In this document: positions 1-9,089 of the stretch, one piece after another
Position numbering within the stretch: the first letter of the stretch is position 1
How the letters are laid out: every line of letters begins with the position of its first letter
Source: Actinokineospora auranticolor
GTDB taxonomy: Bacteria > Actinomycetota > Actinomycetes > Mycobacteriales > Pseudonocardiaceae
Assembly: GCF_002934265.1 (NCBI RefSeq)
Contig: NZ_PTIX01000013.1
Span: forward strand, 1-64,000
DNA: 64,000 nucleotides
Direction of reading: 5' to 3'
Notes under the pieces: model-generated
What the model saw: the letters and a program-made list of their open reading frames with translations, nothing else
What the model was told of the DNA's origin: nothing
Database searches by the model: none
Made by a program: the position numbers and the translations under genes

Positions 1-172
1 TGAAATAGAAGACCAACCGAGCAGGCAATGCGCGGGTCCGCTGTTCCCGACGCCAATACTGGTCAATGACCCGATCGACCAACTCCACCGGAAACATCCG
101 AGTCAGCACACCAACCGCAGCTCGGTCGGCCAGACCGCCGCCCTCGCGCACACCCAACCCAAGATCCACCAC
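1..172 (-). pseudogene. IS4-family transposase, N-terminal fragment cut by window edge
   Basis: The minus strand reads through a segment typical of the N-terminal domain of actinobacterial IS4 transposases: a VGVLTRMFPVELVDRVI-type stretch, then YWRREQRTRALPARLVFYF. The frame continues beyond base 1, so the catalytic DDE core is not visible. Upstream in the same frame an ATG at 193 is followed four codons later by a TAG (179-181). Either translation begins at one of the GTGs at 172/169, or the copy carries a nonsense mutation. No terminal inverted repeat could be recognised in the visible part, so intactness cannot be judged. Confidence 0.65.
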
Positions 173-216
173 CGCAGGCTACAGCCCCGCCATAACCTAA
201 CCGACCGGCATTGCGC

Positions 217-1242
217 CTAGTCCCACAGGCCGAGGATGTCCCCCAGGAACGCGCGCGCCTCCGGCAGCGTCGTGAACCGCCGACCCTGACGAACGCTCAC
301 CGGGACGCCGCGGTCGATCAGCACGGTCGCGTCCGGACGGCGGCAAGCGAACTTCACGAACATCGTCACCACCGGCACGCCGATGGGCACGACCCGGCGC
401 GGCACCCGCGCGTCGGTCGCGTACCCGCTACCGCGGGCGACGCGGTACGCGCCGATCCCGCGCGCGGAGGCGGTGCCGACGTGGTCGAGCAGGTAGGGCT
501 CGGCGAAGGTCGCGGGCAGGCGGTCGGTGTAGCGGTCCGCCGCCGTGCCCTGCACGATCTCGTACAGCTCGACCACCAGCGAGCCCGTGCACGACGGTGG
601 AGACGAAGTCGAACCGGTGGTCGTGGATGTCCTCGCGCTCCCCCAGCGGCTCCGGCCAGTAGTTCATCCGGATCTGGAACGCCGCGTTCGACATGACCAG
701 CACCTTCAGGAACCCGAGCGGGTGCCACTGCGACCGCCGCGCGCACCGGGCGAGCAACCGGTCGTCGGCCACCACCGCCTCGACCATGTCCCGCGCCGCG
801 CCACGCACCGGGCCCTTGATCAGTTCGGTCAACTCGAATGCCCGTGGGAGCGGGTCATCGCCGAGGAACGGCTCGAGGAGGTCGCGCTGCGGGCCAGGGT
901 CGCCTCGGCCGGCCAGGGCAGGGTCCGGGACCGGAAGTAGGAGGCCGTGTGGGCGCGGACGCGCCACTCGCGCGCGGTGGCCGCCTCGGCGCGGATCAAC
1001 GGCTCGATCTCGCGCGGCTCCACGACGTCGGACTCCGGGACGCGGTCGTCCGCGGGCAGCAACCACACCAGCAGGGCAGCGATGAACGTCCCGGCCACCG
1101 TCGCGGCGATCAGCGACTCCAGGATCTGCGCGGTCACGCTCCGCGCCGGTGAGCCCGTACCCGGAACCACCACCTCACCGACCACGAAGAACCTCAGCAC
1201 GAGCAGGAGCAGGAGCGCAGCGAGCAAACCCGGAAGTACCAC
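217..1242 (-). pseudogene. Frameshifted two-TM membrane protein with C-terminal HDHRF-containing domain
   Basis: Three overlapping minus-strand reading frames look like one original protein of about 340 residues. The first part (about 900-1242) has two hydrophobic segments (LLAALLLLLVLRFFVV and IAATVAGTFIAALLVWLLP). The second (about 590-900) is soluble and contains REDIHDHRFDF, a histidine/aspartate cluster reminiscent of cupin-type metal sites. The third (217-576) completes the domain and ends at a TAG. Frame changes fall near 890-905 and 575-600. No family was recognised. Two shifts in one gene suggest real decay, but sequencing error cannot be excluded. The start is taken at the first start codon before the first membrane segment. 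Confidence 0.5.
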
Positions 1243-1368
1243 CGCCGCAGGTAGCGCGTCTTCGCCGGGTGCGTGACCACTCCCTCACGTCCAACCGACC
1301 GGGCGTGTCGCCCTTGGCAGATCGGCGAGTGCGAACCAAGGGTGGATCACGCGGCCACCCCGCGACAG

Positions 1369-1405
1369 CCCGAAGGCCCCGCACGAGGTGTGCGGGGCCT
1401 TCGGG
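1369..1405 (-). terminator. Strong hairpin downstream of rpsA
   Basis: A perfect 16-bp stem (1369-1384 with 1390-1405) encloses a 5-nt loop, about 30 bp past the rpsA stop. There is no long T-tract, which is usual for high-GC actinobacterial terminators. Confidence 0.8.
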
Positions 1406-1433
1406 TGACTGCGTGCTAGGAGCTAGCCGACGA

Positions 1434-2939
1434 TCAGACGCCGCCGGAGAGCTTCTCGCGGAGGGCGGCCAGCTGCTCGTCGCTGGCCAGGGTGCCACCG
1501 CTCTGGGCGGGCTTGTCGCCGCCGCCGGTGGACGAGTAGTTCTGCTCCCCGCCGCCCGCGGCACCGGCCGCGGCACCCTCGGCCTCGGCGGCCGCGTCGG
1601 CCTCCGCTGCCTTGGCGATCTGCTTCATGTGCTGCTCGTAGCGGGTGAGCGCCTCCGCGTACTGGCGCTCCCACTCCTCGCGCTGCTTCTCGAAGCCTTC
1701 CTGCCATTCCTGGGTGTCCGGGTCGAAGCCCTCGGGGTAGATGTAGTTCCCCTCGGTGTCGTACTCGGCGGCCATGCCGTACTGGGTCGGGTCGAACTCG
1801 GTCTCCGTGGTGAAGCCCTCGTTCGCCTGCTTCAGCGACAGCGAGATCCGGCGCCGGTCGAGGTCGATGTCGATGACCTTGACCATGACGTCGTTGCCGA
1901 CCTGCACGACCTGCTCCGGGATCTCCACGTGGCGCTCGGCCAGCTCGGAGATGTGGACCAGGCCCTCGATGCCCTCGTCCACCCGGACGAACGCGCCGAA
2001 CGGAACCAGCTTGGTGACCTTGCCCGGCACGATCTGGCCGATCGCGTGGGTGCGGGCGAACTGGCGCCACGGGTCTTCCTGGGTCGCCTTCAGCGACAGG
2101 GAGACGCGCTCGCGCTCCATGTCGACGTCGAGGACCTCGACCGTGACCTCCTGGCCGACCTCGACGACCTCGGAGGGGTGGTCGATGTGCTTCCAGGACA
2201 GCTCGGAGACGTGCACCAGGCCGTCGACGCCACCCAGGTCCACGAAGGCACCGAAGTTGACGATGGAGGACACGACGCCCTTGCGGACCTGGCCCTTCTG
2301 CAGCTGGTTGAGGAACTCGCTGCGGACCTCGGACTGGGTCTGCTCCAGCCAGGCGCGCCGGGAGAGAACCACGTTGTTGCGGTTCTTGTCCAGCTCTATG
2401 ATCTTGGCCTCGAGCTCGCGGCCCACGTACGGCTGCAGGTCGCGCACGCGGCGCATCTCGACCAGCGAGGCGGGGAGGAAGCCGCGCAGACCGATGTCCA
2501 GGATGAGACCACCCTTGACAACCTCGATGACCGTGCCCTTGACCGGCTCGTCCGACTCCTTGAGTGCCTCGATCGTGCCCCAGGCCCGCTCGTACTGAGC
2601 GCGCTTCTTGGACAGGATCAGGCGGCCCTCCTTGTCCTCCTTCTGCAGGACGAGGGCCTCGACCTCGTCACCGACGCTGACCACGTCGGCGGGGTCGACA
2701 TCGTGCTTGATCGACAGCTCACGCGAGGGGATGACGCCCTCGGTCTTGTAGCCGATGTCGAGCAGGACCTCGTCCCGGTCGACCTTGACGATCGTGCCCT
2801 CAACGATGTCACCGTCGTTGAAGTACTTGATCGTCGCGTCGATCGCGGCGAGGAACTCCTCCTCCGTCCCGATGTCGTTGATGGCGACCTGCTGCTTCGG
2901 CGCGGTTGCAGCCGGGACAATGGTGGTGTCGGTGGACAT
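1434..2939 (-). CDS. rpsA: 30S ribosomal protein S1
   Basis: RNA-binding protein of the small ribosomal subunit that helps mRNA docking during initiation. The 501-residue product has four S1 (OB-fold) repeats at roughly residues 42-111, 129-195, 212-280 and 297-366. Each has the GxxVxGxV...G.FV.....GLVH.SEL pattern, clearest in repeats 3 and 4. Four repeats is the normal actinobacterial form (six in E. coli). The C-terminal 130 residues are acidic, then Ala/Gly-rich and low in complexity, as in other actinobacterial S1 proteins. It stands alone, with a 264-bp gap to the divergent methyltransferase and a strong hairpin behind it. The ATG at 2939 begins MSTDTT, typical of the family. Confidence 0.98.
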   Translation of the reverse strand: MSTDTTIVPAATAPKQQVAINDIGTEEEFLAAIDATIKYFNDGDIVEGTIVKVDRDEVLLDIGYKTEGVIPSRELSIKHDVDPADVVSVGDEVEALVLQKEDKEGRLILSKKRAQYERAWGTIEALKESDEPVKGTVIEVVKGGLILDIGLRGFLPASLVEMRRVRDLQPYVGRELEAKIIELDKNRNNVVLSRRAWLEQTQSEVRSEFLNQLQKGQVRKGVVSSIVNFGAFVDLGGVDGLVHVSELSWKHIDHPSEVVEVGQEVTVEVLDVDMERERVSLSLKATQEDPWRQFARTHAIGQIVPGKVTKLVPFGAFVRVDEGIEGLVHISELAERHVEIPEQVVQVGNDVMVKVIDIDLDRRRISLSLKQANEGFTTETEFDPTQYGMAAEYDTEGNYIYPEGFDPDTQEWQEGFEKQREEWERQYAEALTRYEQHMKQIAKAAEADAAAEAEGAAAGAAGGGEQNYSSTGGGDKPAQSGGTLASDEQLAALREKLSGGV

Positions 2940-3203
2940 TAGGTAGGTGGCTCCGGTACGGATTGGGGGTCGTTGGGTTCAGTTCTCGGGCGCGGCGGGA
3001 TCGTGTCGCCGACGGACACCCGAACGAACAGGAACCAACACCGCCAACGCCGCGCGGCCCCCGGGCATTCCCGGTGGTCAGAAACCTGGGGCAGCGCGAT
3101 ACCACTGCGCGGATGTATCCTACGCGGCCCCGCGAGAACCGGGCAAACCCGGGGGTACCCTCCCGGCGCCGGGCGCGCCACCGGGGCTGCCAGGATGGTC
3201 CGC

Positions 3204-4028
3204 GTGAGCGACAGCACGAGCGCTGAGCGGGTCCTCGGCGCGGCGGCGGTGGCGCGGGTCGAGGTCGGGTCCCGGGAGTCGGTGGCGGCGAACATCGCCT
3301 GGTGGGACGCCGACGCGGACGACTACCACCGCGAGCACGGCGACTTCCTGGGCGTCAGCGACTTCATGTGGTGCCCGGAGGCGCTGCGCGAGGCGGACGC
3401 CGGTCTGCTGGGCGAGGTGGCGGGCAAGGACGTCCTCGAGGTGGGCTGCGGGTCGGCGCCGTGCGCGCGCTGGCTGGCCGACCAAGGCGCGCGGGTCGTC
3501 GGGCTGGACCTGTCGACCGGGATGCTGCGGTACGCGGCGGCGGCCAACACCGCGACGGGCACGCCCGTGCCGCTGGTGCGGGCGAACGCGGAGCGGCTGC
3601 CGTTCGCGTCGGGCTCGTTCGACCTGGCCTGCTCGGCGTTCGGCGCGGTGCCGTTCGTGGCGGACGTCGGCGCGGTGTTCACCGAGGTGGCGCGGGTGCT
3701 GCGGCCGGGCGGGACGTGGACGTTCGCGGTGACCCACCCGATGCGCTGGATCTTCCCGGACGACCCGGGCCCGGACGGGCTGGTCGTGACGGGCTCGTAC
3801 TTCGACCGGACCCCGTACGTGGAGGTCGACGCGGACGGGACTCCCACGTACGTGGAGCACCACCGCACCCTGGGTGACTACGTGCGCGCGCTGTCCACGG
3901 CCGGGTTCACCCTGTTCGACCTGGTGGAGCCGGAGTGGCCGGACGGCCACACGCAGGAGTGGGGGCAGTGGAGCCCGTTGCGCGGTGAGCGCTTCCCGGG
4001 CACCGCGATCTTCCGCTGCCGCCGGTGA
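3204..4028 (+). CDS. Class I SAM-dependent methyltransferase
   Basis: Soluble methyltransferase of about 274 residues. Motif I (VLEVGCGSAPCARWLA) binds S-adenosylmethionine, followed by an acidic loop (VVGLDLS), the post-II region (LPFASGSFDLACSAFG) and the EVARVLRPGGTW strand, all characteristic of the Methyltransf_11 fold. The substrate is not evident. The chosen GTG start has an AGGA eight bases upstream; an in-frame ATG lies nine bases earlier at 3195. The stop overlaps the next gene's start (GTGA), so the two are translationally coupled. It is divergent from rpsA, where similar methyltransferases are common in actinobacteria. Confidence 0.85.
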   Translation: MSDSTSAERVLGAAAVARVEVGSRESVAANIAWWDADADDYHREHGDFLGVSDFMWCPEALREADAGLLGEVAGKDVLEVGCGSAPCARWLADQGARVVGLDLSTGMLRYAAAANTATGTPVPLVRANAERLPFASGSFDLACSAFGAVPFVADVGAVFTEVARVLRPGGTWTFAVTHPMRWIFPDDPGPDGLVVTGSYFDRTPYVEVDADGTPTYVEHHRTLGDYVRALSTAGFTLFDLVEPEWPDGHTQEWGQWSPLRGERFPGTAIFRCRR

Positions 4029-4936
4029 CGGGCCCGCTGGTCCGCGCCCAGTCGGCGCGGTTCGCGGAACTGGACCCCCTGCTGCCCGCCGCGGTGGCAC
4101 CGCCCCCGGGCGAGGTGCTGGCCGCGGCGCTGCCCGACGGCGAGCGGGTCGCGGGCGTGCTGACGCGGTCGGTGCTGGACCCGGGGACGCCGCAGACGCT
4201 GTGGTCGGCGGCGGAGGTGTGGGAGCTGCACCCGCTGGTCGGCGCGACGGGCGGGCTGGGTGTGGAGGCCCTGCTGCGGCGGTGGGCGCGGGCCCGCGTG
4301 TCGCCGAGCCGGGACTCGGCGTGCCTGGTCCAGTGGCCCAGCCGGGACGCGGAGGCGTCGGCGGCGTTCCTGGCGCACGGGTTCGTACCGCTGGCGGTGC
4401 TGGCGGTGCGGACGACCCCGTTCACGGCGGGTGAGGTCGCGGGGACGCACGTGCGCCGTGCGGGGATGGGCGACCTGGACGCGCTGGTCGAGTCGGCGAT
4501 GGCGGAGGTCGAGTACTCGGCCCTGGTGGGGGGCGCGATCGTGCGCGCGGGTGCGGCGGGCATCAAGCGGGACGCGCTGCGGCGGCACCTGGCCCAGGGC
4601 GACCCGGTGTGGCTGGCCGAGCGCGACGGCATCGCGGTGGGGCACGTCGAGGGGTGGCACACGGCGTCGGGCCCGGGGACGTGGGCGGAGACGCGGGTGC
4701 GGCACGGGCGGTGGGGGTATGTGAACTGCCTGTCGGTGCTGCCCTCGGCGCGCGGGGGTGGGGTGGGGCGGGCGTTGATGGAGGTGGCGCACGGAGCTCT
4801 GCTGGATCGGGGGACGGTGGGGTCTTTCCTCTACTACAACCCGCCGAACCCGCTTTCCCCTGTCTTCTGGGCCCGCCAGGGCTATCGCCCACTGTGGACG
4901 GTCTGGGAAATCCGCCCGGCCAGCGCCTTGCGCTGA
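4025..4936 (+). CDS. GNAT family N-acetyltransferase
   Basis: Acetyl-CoA-dependent N-acyltransferase, 303 residues. The C-terminal half carries the GNAT core: a YVNCLSVLPSARGGGVGRALM segment with the R-x-x-G-x-G/A pyrophosphate-binding loop, then the NPLSPVFWARQGYRPLW strand-helix unit. The N-terminal half has a weaker, possibly degenerate second GNAT-like fold (WSAAEVWELHPLVG), so this may be a tandem-GNAT protein. The substrate is unknown. The GTG start overlaps the methyltransferase stop by four bases, making a two-gene operon. Confidence 0.82.
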   Translation: MTGPLVRAQSARFAELDPLLPAAVAPPPGEVLAAALPDGERVAGVLTRSVLDPGTPQTLWSAAEVWELHPLVGATGGLGVEALLRRWARARVSPSRDSACLVQWPSRDAEASAAFLAHGFVPLAVLAVRTTPFTAGEVAGTHVRRAGMGDLDALVESAMAEVEYSALVGGAIVRAGAAGIKRDALRRHLAQGDPVWLAERDGIAVGHVEGWHTASGPGTWAETRVRHGRWGYVNCLSVLPSARGGGVGRALMEVAHGALLDRGTVGSFLYYNPPNPLSPVFWARQGYRPLWTVWEIRPASALR

Positions 4937-5215
4937 AGATCACCTCTTCGCGGATCCCCCCGCCCCAGGACGGCCCTGCCCTTCCCTGCCGGTGGCACAC
5001 GATCCCCGCCACCCACCCGAAGATCGTCTTTCGAAAACACCCCCGCCGCGCGCAGAGCAGGCCGCCGATGAGCAGTTTGAGCTGTCTGGTCGCGGTCACG
5101 GCTCTCGGATGGCGCCCGGTGCCGTCCGGTTCCCGCCGGTAAGACCGGATTCGCTCGATCGGGTTGTGGGGATCACTCCATGTCCCGTTGCGGGTCGACC
5201 CGAACAGGCGCACTA

Positions 5216-5239
5216 TTTGAACTGACCAGTCAGTTCAAA
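5216..5239 (+). promoter_or_regulatory. TetR-type operator palindrome at the YhgE operon
   Basis: Two perfect 11-bp inverted arms (TTTGAACTGAC and GTCAGTTCAAA) separated by CA lie just before the ATG at 5249. The right arm abuts the AAAGGAGG ribosome-binding site. A TetR regulator is the last gene of this operon, so the simplest reading is its autoregulatory operator. Confidence 0.8.
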
Positions 5240-5248
5240 GGAGGGCGC

Positions 5249-5875
5249 ATGGAGGTCATGGCCGAGCAGGTCGCGGTGACGGGCGCGCACGGGCCGCTGC
5301 TGGCGCCGACCTCGCTGCGCGTGCGGGCGGGTGAGGTGGCCGTAGTGGCCGGTGAGCCCAACGACGGCCACACCGCGTTCGGGCTGGCCCTGACCGGCCG
5401 GATAACCCCCTCCGGCGGCACCATCTCCCCCACCGCCGCGCACCTGCGTGAGCACGCCGTCCTCGTCGACGCGCCCGCGGTGACCGCGCCTGAGCCGAAC
5501 CTGCGGGTGGCCGACGTGCTGGCCGAGGAGTTGGCGCTCAGCGGGGCGCGGTTCCGCCGCGTCCGGGTCACCCGGCTCCTCGACGAGCACGGCTTGGCGC
5601 CGCGGACCCGGTTCGAGGACGTCGCGCCCGCGGCCCGCATCGCGCTGCTCACCGGGTTGGCCGCCGAGCGGCCCGGCGCCGAGTTGCTGGTCCTCGACAC
5701 CCCCGACCGGCACACCTCCGACCCCGAGGACTGGCTGCCGACGGCACTCGCGCAGGCCCGCGAGGGTCGCGCGGTCGTCGTGCTGTGCGGCACCGCCACC
5801 GCGCTGCGCCTGCCGCTCACCCCGGCCCGGCTCGGCGAGTCGGACCAGCCCGCGCCGCTGGAGTCCGGGCTGTGA
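5249..5875 (+). CDS. ABC-ATPase-like protein with degenerate Walker A (YhgE/Pip partner)
   Basis: 208-residue protein shaped like an ABC nucleotide-binding domain: an N-terminal strand (EVAVVAGEPNDG), a middle region and a Walker-B-like strand (AELLVLDTPDRH). The Walker A lysine is missing (GEPNDGHTA instead of GxxGxGKS/T), and no LSGGQ signature is visible where one would expect it (DVAPAARIALLTGL). It may have lost ATP hydrolysis and act as a scaffold for the membrane protein encoded downstream. The start is fixed by AAAGGAGG eight bases before the ATG; it follows a TetR-type palindrome. It is the first gene of a regulated operon. Confidence 0.7.
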   Translation: MEVMAEQVAVTGAHGPLLAPTSLRVRAGEVAVVAGEPNDGHTAFGLALTGRITPSGGTISPTAAHLREHAVLVDAPAVTAPEPNLRVADVLAEELALSGARFRRVRVTRLLDEHGLAPRTRFEDVAPAARIALLTGLAAERPGAELLVLDTPDRHTSDPEDWLPTALAQAREGRAVVVLCGTATALRLPLTPARLGESDQPAPLESGL

Positions 5876-5958
5876 GCGCCCGCGCGGAAGCGAAAGCCCA
5901 CTCCGAAGCCCCGGTCCGCGAGCCGGGCCCCACCGCCCCGTTGGAGTTCCTGCCGTGA
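5872..5958 (+). CDS. 28-residue bridging mini-ORF (possible translational-coupling peptide)
   Basis: A GTG-initiated frame of 28 codons exactly fills the gap between the ABC-like gene and the YhgE gene. Its GTG overlaps the upstream TGA (GTGA at 5872), and its own TGA overlaps the downstream GTG start (GTGA at 5955). The peptide is Ala/Pro/Glu-rich with no recognisable domain. It may serve only to carry ribosomes across the 79-bp gap. No comparison with relatives was possible, so protein status is uncertain. Confidence 0.3.
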   Translation: MSARAEAKAHSEAPVREPGPTAPLEFLP

Positions 5959-7934
5959 GCGTCATCCGCCTCGCCCGCAACGAGCTGCGCCGGGTCAGCT
6001 CCGGCACGCTGCCCAAGCTCGCCGTGCTCGCCCTGGTCCTGGTGCCGCTGCTGTACGGCTCCCTCTACCTCTACGCCAACGCCGACCCCTACAACCGGCT
6101 CGACAAGATCCCGGCCGCGGTCGTGGTCGGCGACACCGGCGCCACCGAACCCGACGGCAGCAGGCTCGACGCGGGCCAGAAGGTCGCCGACGAGCTGAAG
6201 AGCTCCGGCAAGTTCGACTGGCACGAGGTGAGCGCGGTCGACGCGGAGAACGGCGTGCGCGCAGGCGAGTACACCTTCTCCATCACCCTGCCCGCCGACT
6301 TCTCGTCGTCCCTGGCGTCGTCCGCGCAGTTCGCGCCGCGCCAGGGGATGATCACCGTGACCACCAACGACGCCAACAACTACCTCGTCGGCACGATCGC
6401 CGACCGGGTCGTCGGCGAGGTGCGGCGGTCGGTGGCCAAGGCCGTCGGCGAGCAGGCGGCGGAGAAGTTCCTGGTCGGTTTCGGCACCGTCTACGACCGC
6501 ACCCGCCAGGCCGCCGACGGCGCCACCAAGCTCGCCGACGGCGCGACGCAGGCCAACACCGGCGCGACCCAGCTGGCGAGCGGGCAGCGGCAGCTGCTCG
6601 ACGGCGCCACCCGCCTCGCGGACGGCACGGTCGACGCGGCCGCGGGCGCCGGTCAGCTCTCGACGGGTCTGAACACGTTGCGGGACAAGACGAAGGGCCT
6701 GCCCGCGCAGACCGCGCAGCTGGCGCAGGGCGCGCGGCAGGTCGCCGACGGCAACGAGCAGGTCGCGGCGACGGCGGAGAAGCTGGCGAGCGCGACGTCC
6801 ACCATGACCGGCCAGCTGGGCCAGCTCGACACGGGGCTGACCGAGAAGCTGCGCGAGGCGGGGCTGTCGGACCAGGCGGTCAACGACATCATGGCGCGGG
6901 TCCGGCAGCTGCGGACGCCGATCGAGCAGGCGAACACGCAGGTCGGCACGGCGGCGGCGCAGTTGCGGACGCTGGCCGACGGTGCCGACAAGGTCGCCGA
7001 CGGCAACGCCGCGCTGGCCGCCGCGACCCCGGCGCTGGCCGACGGCATCGGCACCGCCGCGGCGGGCGCGAAAGACCTGGCGAGCGGGACGTCGCAGCTG
7101 CGGGACGGCGCGGCGACGCTGCGCGACGGCGAGAAGTCGGCCGTGGACGGCGCGGACCAGCTCGCCACCGGCACGAAGACGCTGGCCGACGGGACGGTGC
7201 AGCTGCGGGACGGCCTCACCGCCGGTCTCGACCAGATCCCGCACCCGGACGACGCGACCCGCAGCGCCACGGCGCAGACCATCGGCGACCCGGTGGCGGT
7301 GCGGACCGTCGGGGAGAACAGCGCGGGCAGCTACGGGGCCGGTCTGGCGCCGTTCTTCCTCGGCCTGGCCCTGTGGATCGGCGCGTTCGTGCTGTTCCTG
7401 CTGATCAAGCCGCTGTCCAACCGGGCACTGGCGGCCGGGCACCCGGCGGCGCGCACCGCGCTGGCCGGGTGGCTGACCCCGGCGATGCTGGGCGTGGCGC
7501 AGGTGGTGATCATGTTCGCGGCGGTGACCACGCTGATCGGCATCCACCCGGCCCGACCGCTGGCCACCCTCGGGTTCCTGGTGCTGACGTCGCTGACCTT
7601 CGTGTCGATCGTGCACGCGCTCAACGCGTTCCTCGGCCCGGTCGGCAAGTTCGTCGCGCTGGTCGTGCTGATCCTGCAGCTGATCAGCGCGGGCGGCACG
7701 TTCCCCTGGCAGACGCTGCCGGACGCGCTGATCCCGCTGCACCGGGCGCTGCCGATGGGGTACGTGGTCGACGGGCTGCGGCACCTGCTCTACGGTGGCC
7801 CGGCGTCCGGACTGGCCGCGGACATCGGCGTGCTGGCCGCCTACCTGATCGGAGGACTCGTGGTGTCGACGATCGCCGCGCGCAGGCAGCGGGTGTGGAC
7901 CCCGGCGCGGCTCAAGCCGGAACTGGTGCTGTGA
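5955..7934 (+). CDS. YhgE/Pip domain-containing membrane protein
   Basis: 659-residue integral membrane protein of the YhgE/phage-infection-protein family. An N-terminal membrane segment (LAVLALVLVPLLYGSLYLY) precedes a large extracytoplasmic region with many heptad-like 'ADGATQLASG / LADGT' repeats (about residues 170-440), as in the family. A C-terminal ABC-2-like block of about five membrane segments (residues 455-645) follows. Members are tied to phage adsorption, type VII secretion accessory roles or drug export; the exact role here is unknown. A GGAG lies nine bases before the GTG start, and the stop overlaps the tetR start. Confidence 0.88.
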   Translation: MSVIRLARNELRRVSSGTLPKLAVLALVLVPLLYGSLYLYANADPYNRLDKIPAAVVVGDTGATEPDGSRLDAGQKVADELKSSGKFDWHEVSAVDAENGVRAGEYTFSITLPADFSSSLASSAQFAPRQGMITVTTNDANNYLVGTIADRVVGEVRRSVAKAVGEQAAEKFLVGFGTVYDRTRQAADGATKLADGATQANTGATQLASGQRQLLDGATRLADGTVDAAAGAGQLSTGLNTLRDKTKGLPAQTAQLAQGARQVADGNEQVAATAEKLASATSTMTGQLGQLDTGLTEKLREAGLSDQAVNDIMARVRQLRTPIEQANTQVGTAAAQLRTLADGADKVADGNAALAAATPALADGIGTAAAGAKDLASGTSQLRDGAATLRDGEKSAVDGADQLATGTKTLADGTVQLRDGLTAGLDQIPHPDDATRSATAQTIGDPVAVRTVGENSAGSYGAGLAPFFLGLALWIGAFVLFLLIKPLSNRALAAGHPAARTALAGWLTPAMLGVAQVVIMFAAVTTLIGIHPARPLATLGFLVLTSLTFVSIVHALNAFLGPVGKFVALVVLILQLISAGGTFPWQTLPDALIPLHRALPMGYVVDGLRHLLYGGPASGLAADIGVLAAYLIGGLVVSTIAARRQRVWTPARLKPELVL

Positions 7935-8578
7935 CCGGCCGTCCCGCCCGCACCGGCGCCACCCGGCGCAAGCTGTTCGACGCGACCCTGCGCCTGGCGG
8001 GCACCCGCGGCATGGTCGGCCTGACGGTGGACGAGATCGCCGCCGAGGCCGGGGTGGCGAAGGGCACGGTGTACTACAACTTCGGCAGCAAGGACGGCCT
8101 GATCGACGCCCTGCTCCGCTTCGGGGTCGACCTGCTCGCCGACCACCTGCGGTCCGCCGACGAAGCGGTCGACGCGGCGGACGCCCTCTCCCGCATGGTC
8201 GACGGGATGCTCGTCTTCTTCGCCGAGTACCCGACGTTCGCGCAGCTGCTGGTGAGCGAGCTGTGGCGGACCCCGGGCCAGTGGCAACAGACCCTGACCC
8301 TGCTGCGGGAACAGGTGACGACGATCATCCGGGCCCAGCTGTCGAGGTTGGCGGACGCCGGGCAGCTGCCGGACGGGGTGCGGGTGACGACGGCGGCGTC
8401 GGCGTTGTTCGGGACGGTGTTGGTGGTCGCGCTGGACTGGCAGGTGTTCGCGCCGGAGCAGACGCGTGAAGAGGTTCGGGACGCGGTGCTGGCGTTGGTG
8501 CGGGGGCTGCGGTCAGGTGCCGTGCAGGAGGAAAGAAGGCAAGAGGGCGCCGATTGCGCCTATAGGCAGGGCGAGTAG
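7931..8578 (+). CDS. TetR/AcrR family transcriptional regulator
   Basis: 215-residue repressor with an N-terminal TetR helix-turn-helix (about residues 12-58; VDEIAAEAGVAKGTVYYNF followed by GSKDGLIDALL) and a C-terminal ligand-binding helical domain. Its GTG overlaps the YhgE stop (GTGA), so it is co-transcribed with the membrane protein. The 11-bp-arm palindrome before the first gene is the likely operator, suggesting autoregulation and ligand-induced expression of the pump. The last 60 bases overlap a convergent minus-strand frame. Confidence 0.92.
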   Translation: MTGRPARTGATRRKLFDATLRLAGTRGMVGLTVDEIAAEAGVAKGTVYYNFGSKDGLIDALLRFGVDLLADHLRSADEAVDAADALSRMVDGMLVFFAEYPTFAQLLVSELWRTPGQWQQTLTLLREQVTTIIRAQLSRLADAGQLPDGVRVTTAASALFGTVLVVALDWQVFAPEQTREEVRDAVLALVRGLRSGAVQEERRQEGADCAYRQGE

Positions 8579-8791
8579 CGCGTAGAGCGGGATGGGTTTG
8601 ATACGTCGTCGCCAGAGAAATGCGGCCAGCGCGGCGATGGAGGCAACCGCGATGAGGGTGACCGGGGTAGGGGTGACGAGCACGTACCACCACGAGTCTC
8701 CCGCGGGCCCGTTGTGCCCCAACAGGTGCCAGGTCGGGGAGACCTCCTGCACCGCGGCGGCGACCACGCCGAACAGCACCCCCACCGCCAA
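8513..8791 (-). CDS. Small membrane protein, family not recognised
   Basis: Minus-strand frame of about 92 residues with three hydrophobic stretches (VGVLFGVVAAAVQ, TPVTLIAVASIAALAAFLW and YALLALPIGAIGALLPSFL). A conserved-looking WHLLGHNGPAGDSWWYV lies between the first two. There is no good start: TTG at 8791 is the first option and the frame stays open further upstream without ATG/GTG. It could therefore be a 5'-truncated gene. Its end overlaps the end of the convergent tetR by about 66 bp. Confidence 0.4.
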   Translation of the reverse strand: MAVGVLFGVVAAAVQEVSPTWHLLGHNGPAGDSWWYVLVTPTPVTLIAVASIAALAAFLWRRRIKPIPLYALLALPIGAIGALLPSFLLHGT

Positions 8792-9089
8792 CGCGACTGG
8801 CGTCCAAGCCGGGGACAGGCGATCGGGCGTGGAGCGCGTCGCGGATCCGTTCTCGTGGAGGGCGGATCAGCTGTACCAACCGGACTCGCACGGCGGGCAC
8901 GATCGGCGAAAGTCGCCCAGGACCCGGGTTCGGTGAGACTGAACCGGCTGGCACACCCTGGTCCAGCGCCCCGCACGGTGATCGCATCTCCACGTGATGA
9001 ACGCAAGGGTTTGCCCGGCTGCTTCGGCTTGTCCACGATTGCGGACCTGGGCCGGGCCATTGCGGAGCAGCCAGGGTTCGAGACGTGCC
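8792..9089. other. Intergenic, nothing supported
   Basis: About 300 bp between the small membrane frame and the AraC remnant. Reading frames here have no recognisable motifs and I see no hairpin or promoter worth calling. Confidence 0.5.

Noticed and set aside
1149-2942. 597-codon plus-strand frame opposite rpsA
   Set aside because: Antisense shadow of ribosomal protein S1; composition-driven, no motifs.
5817-7784. 655-codon minus-strand frame opposite yhgE
   Set aside because: Arg/Gln/His-rich antisense artefact; the plus-strand gene has clear family features.
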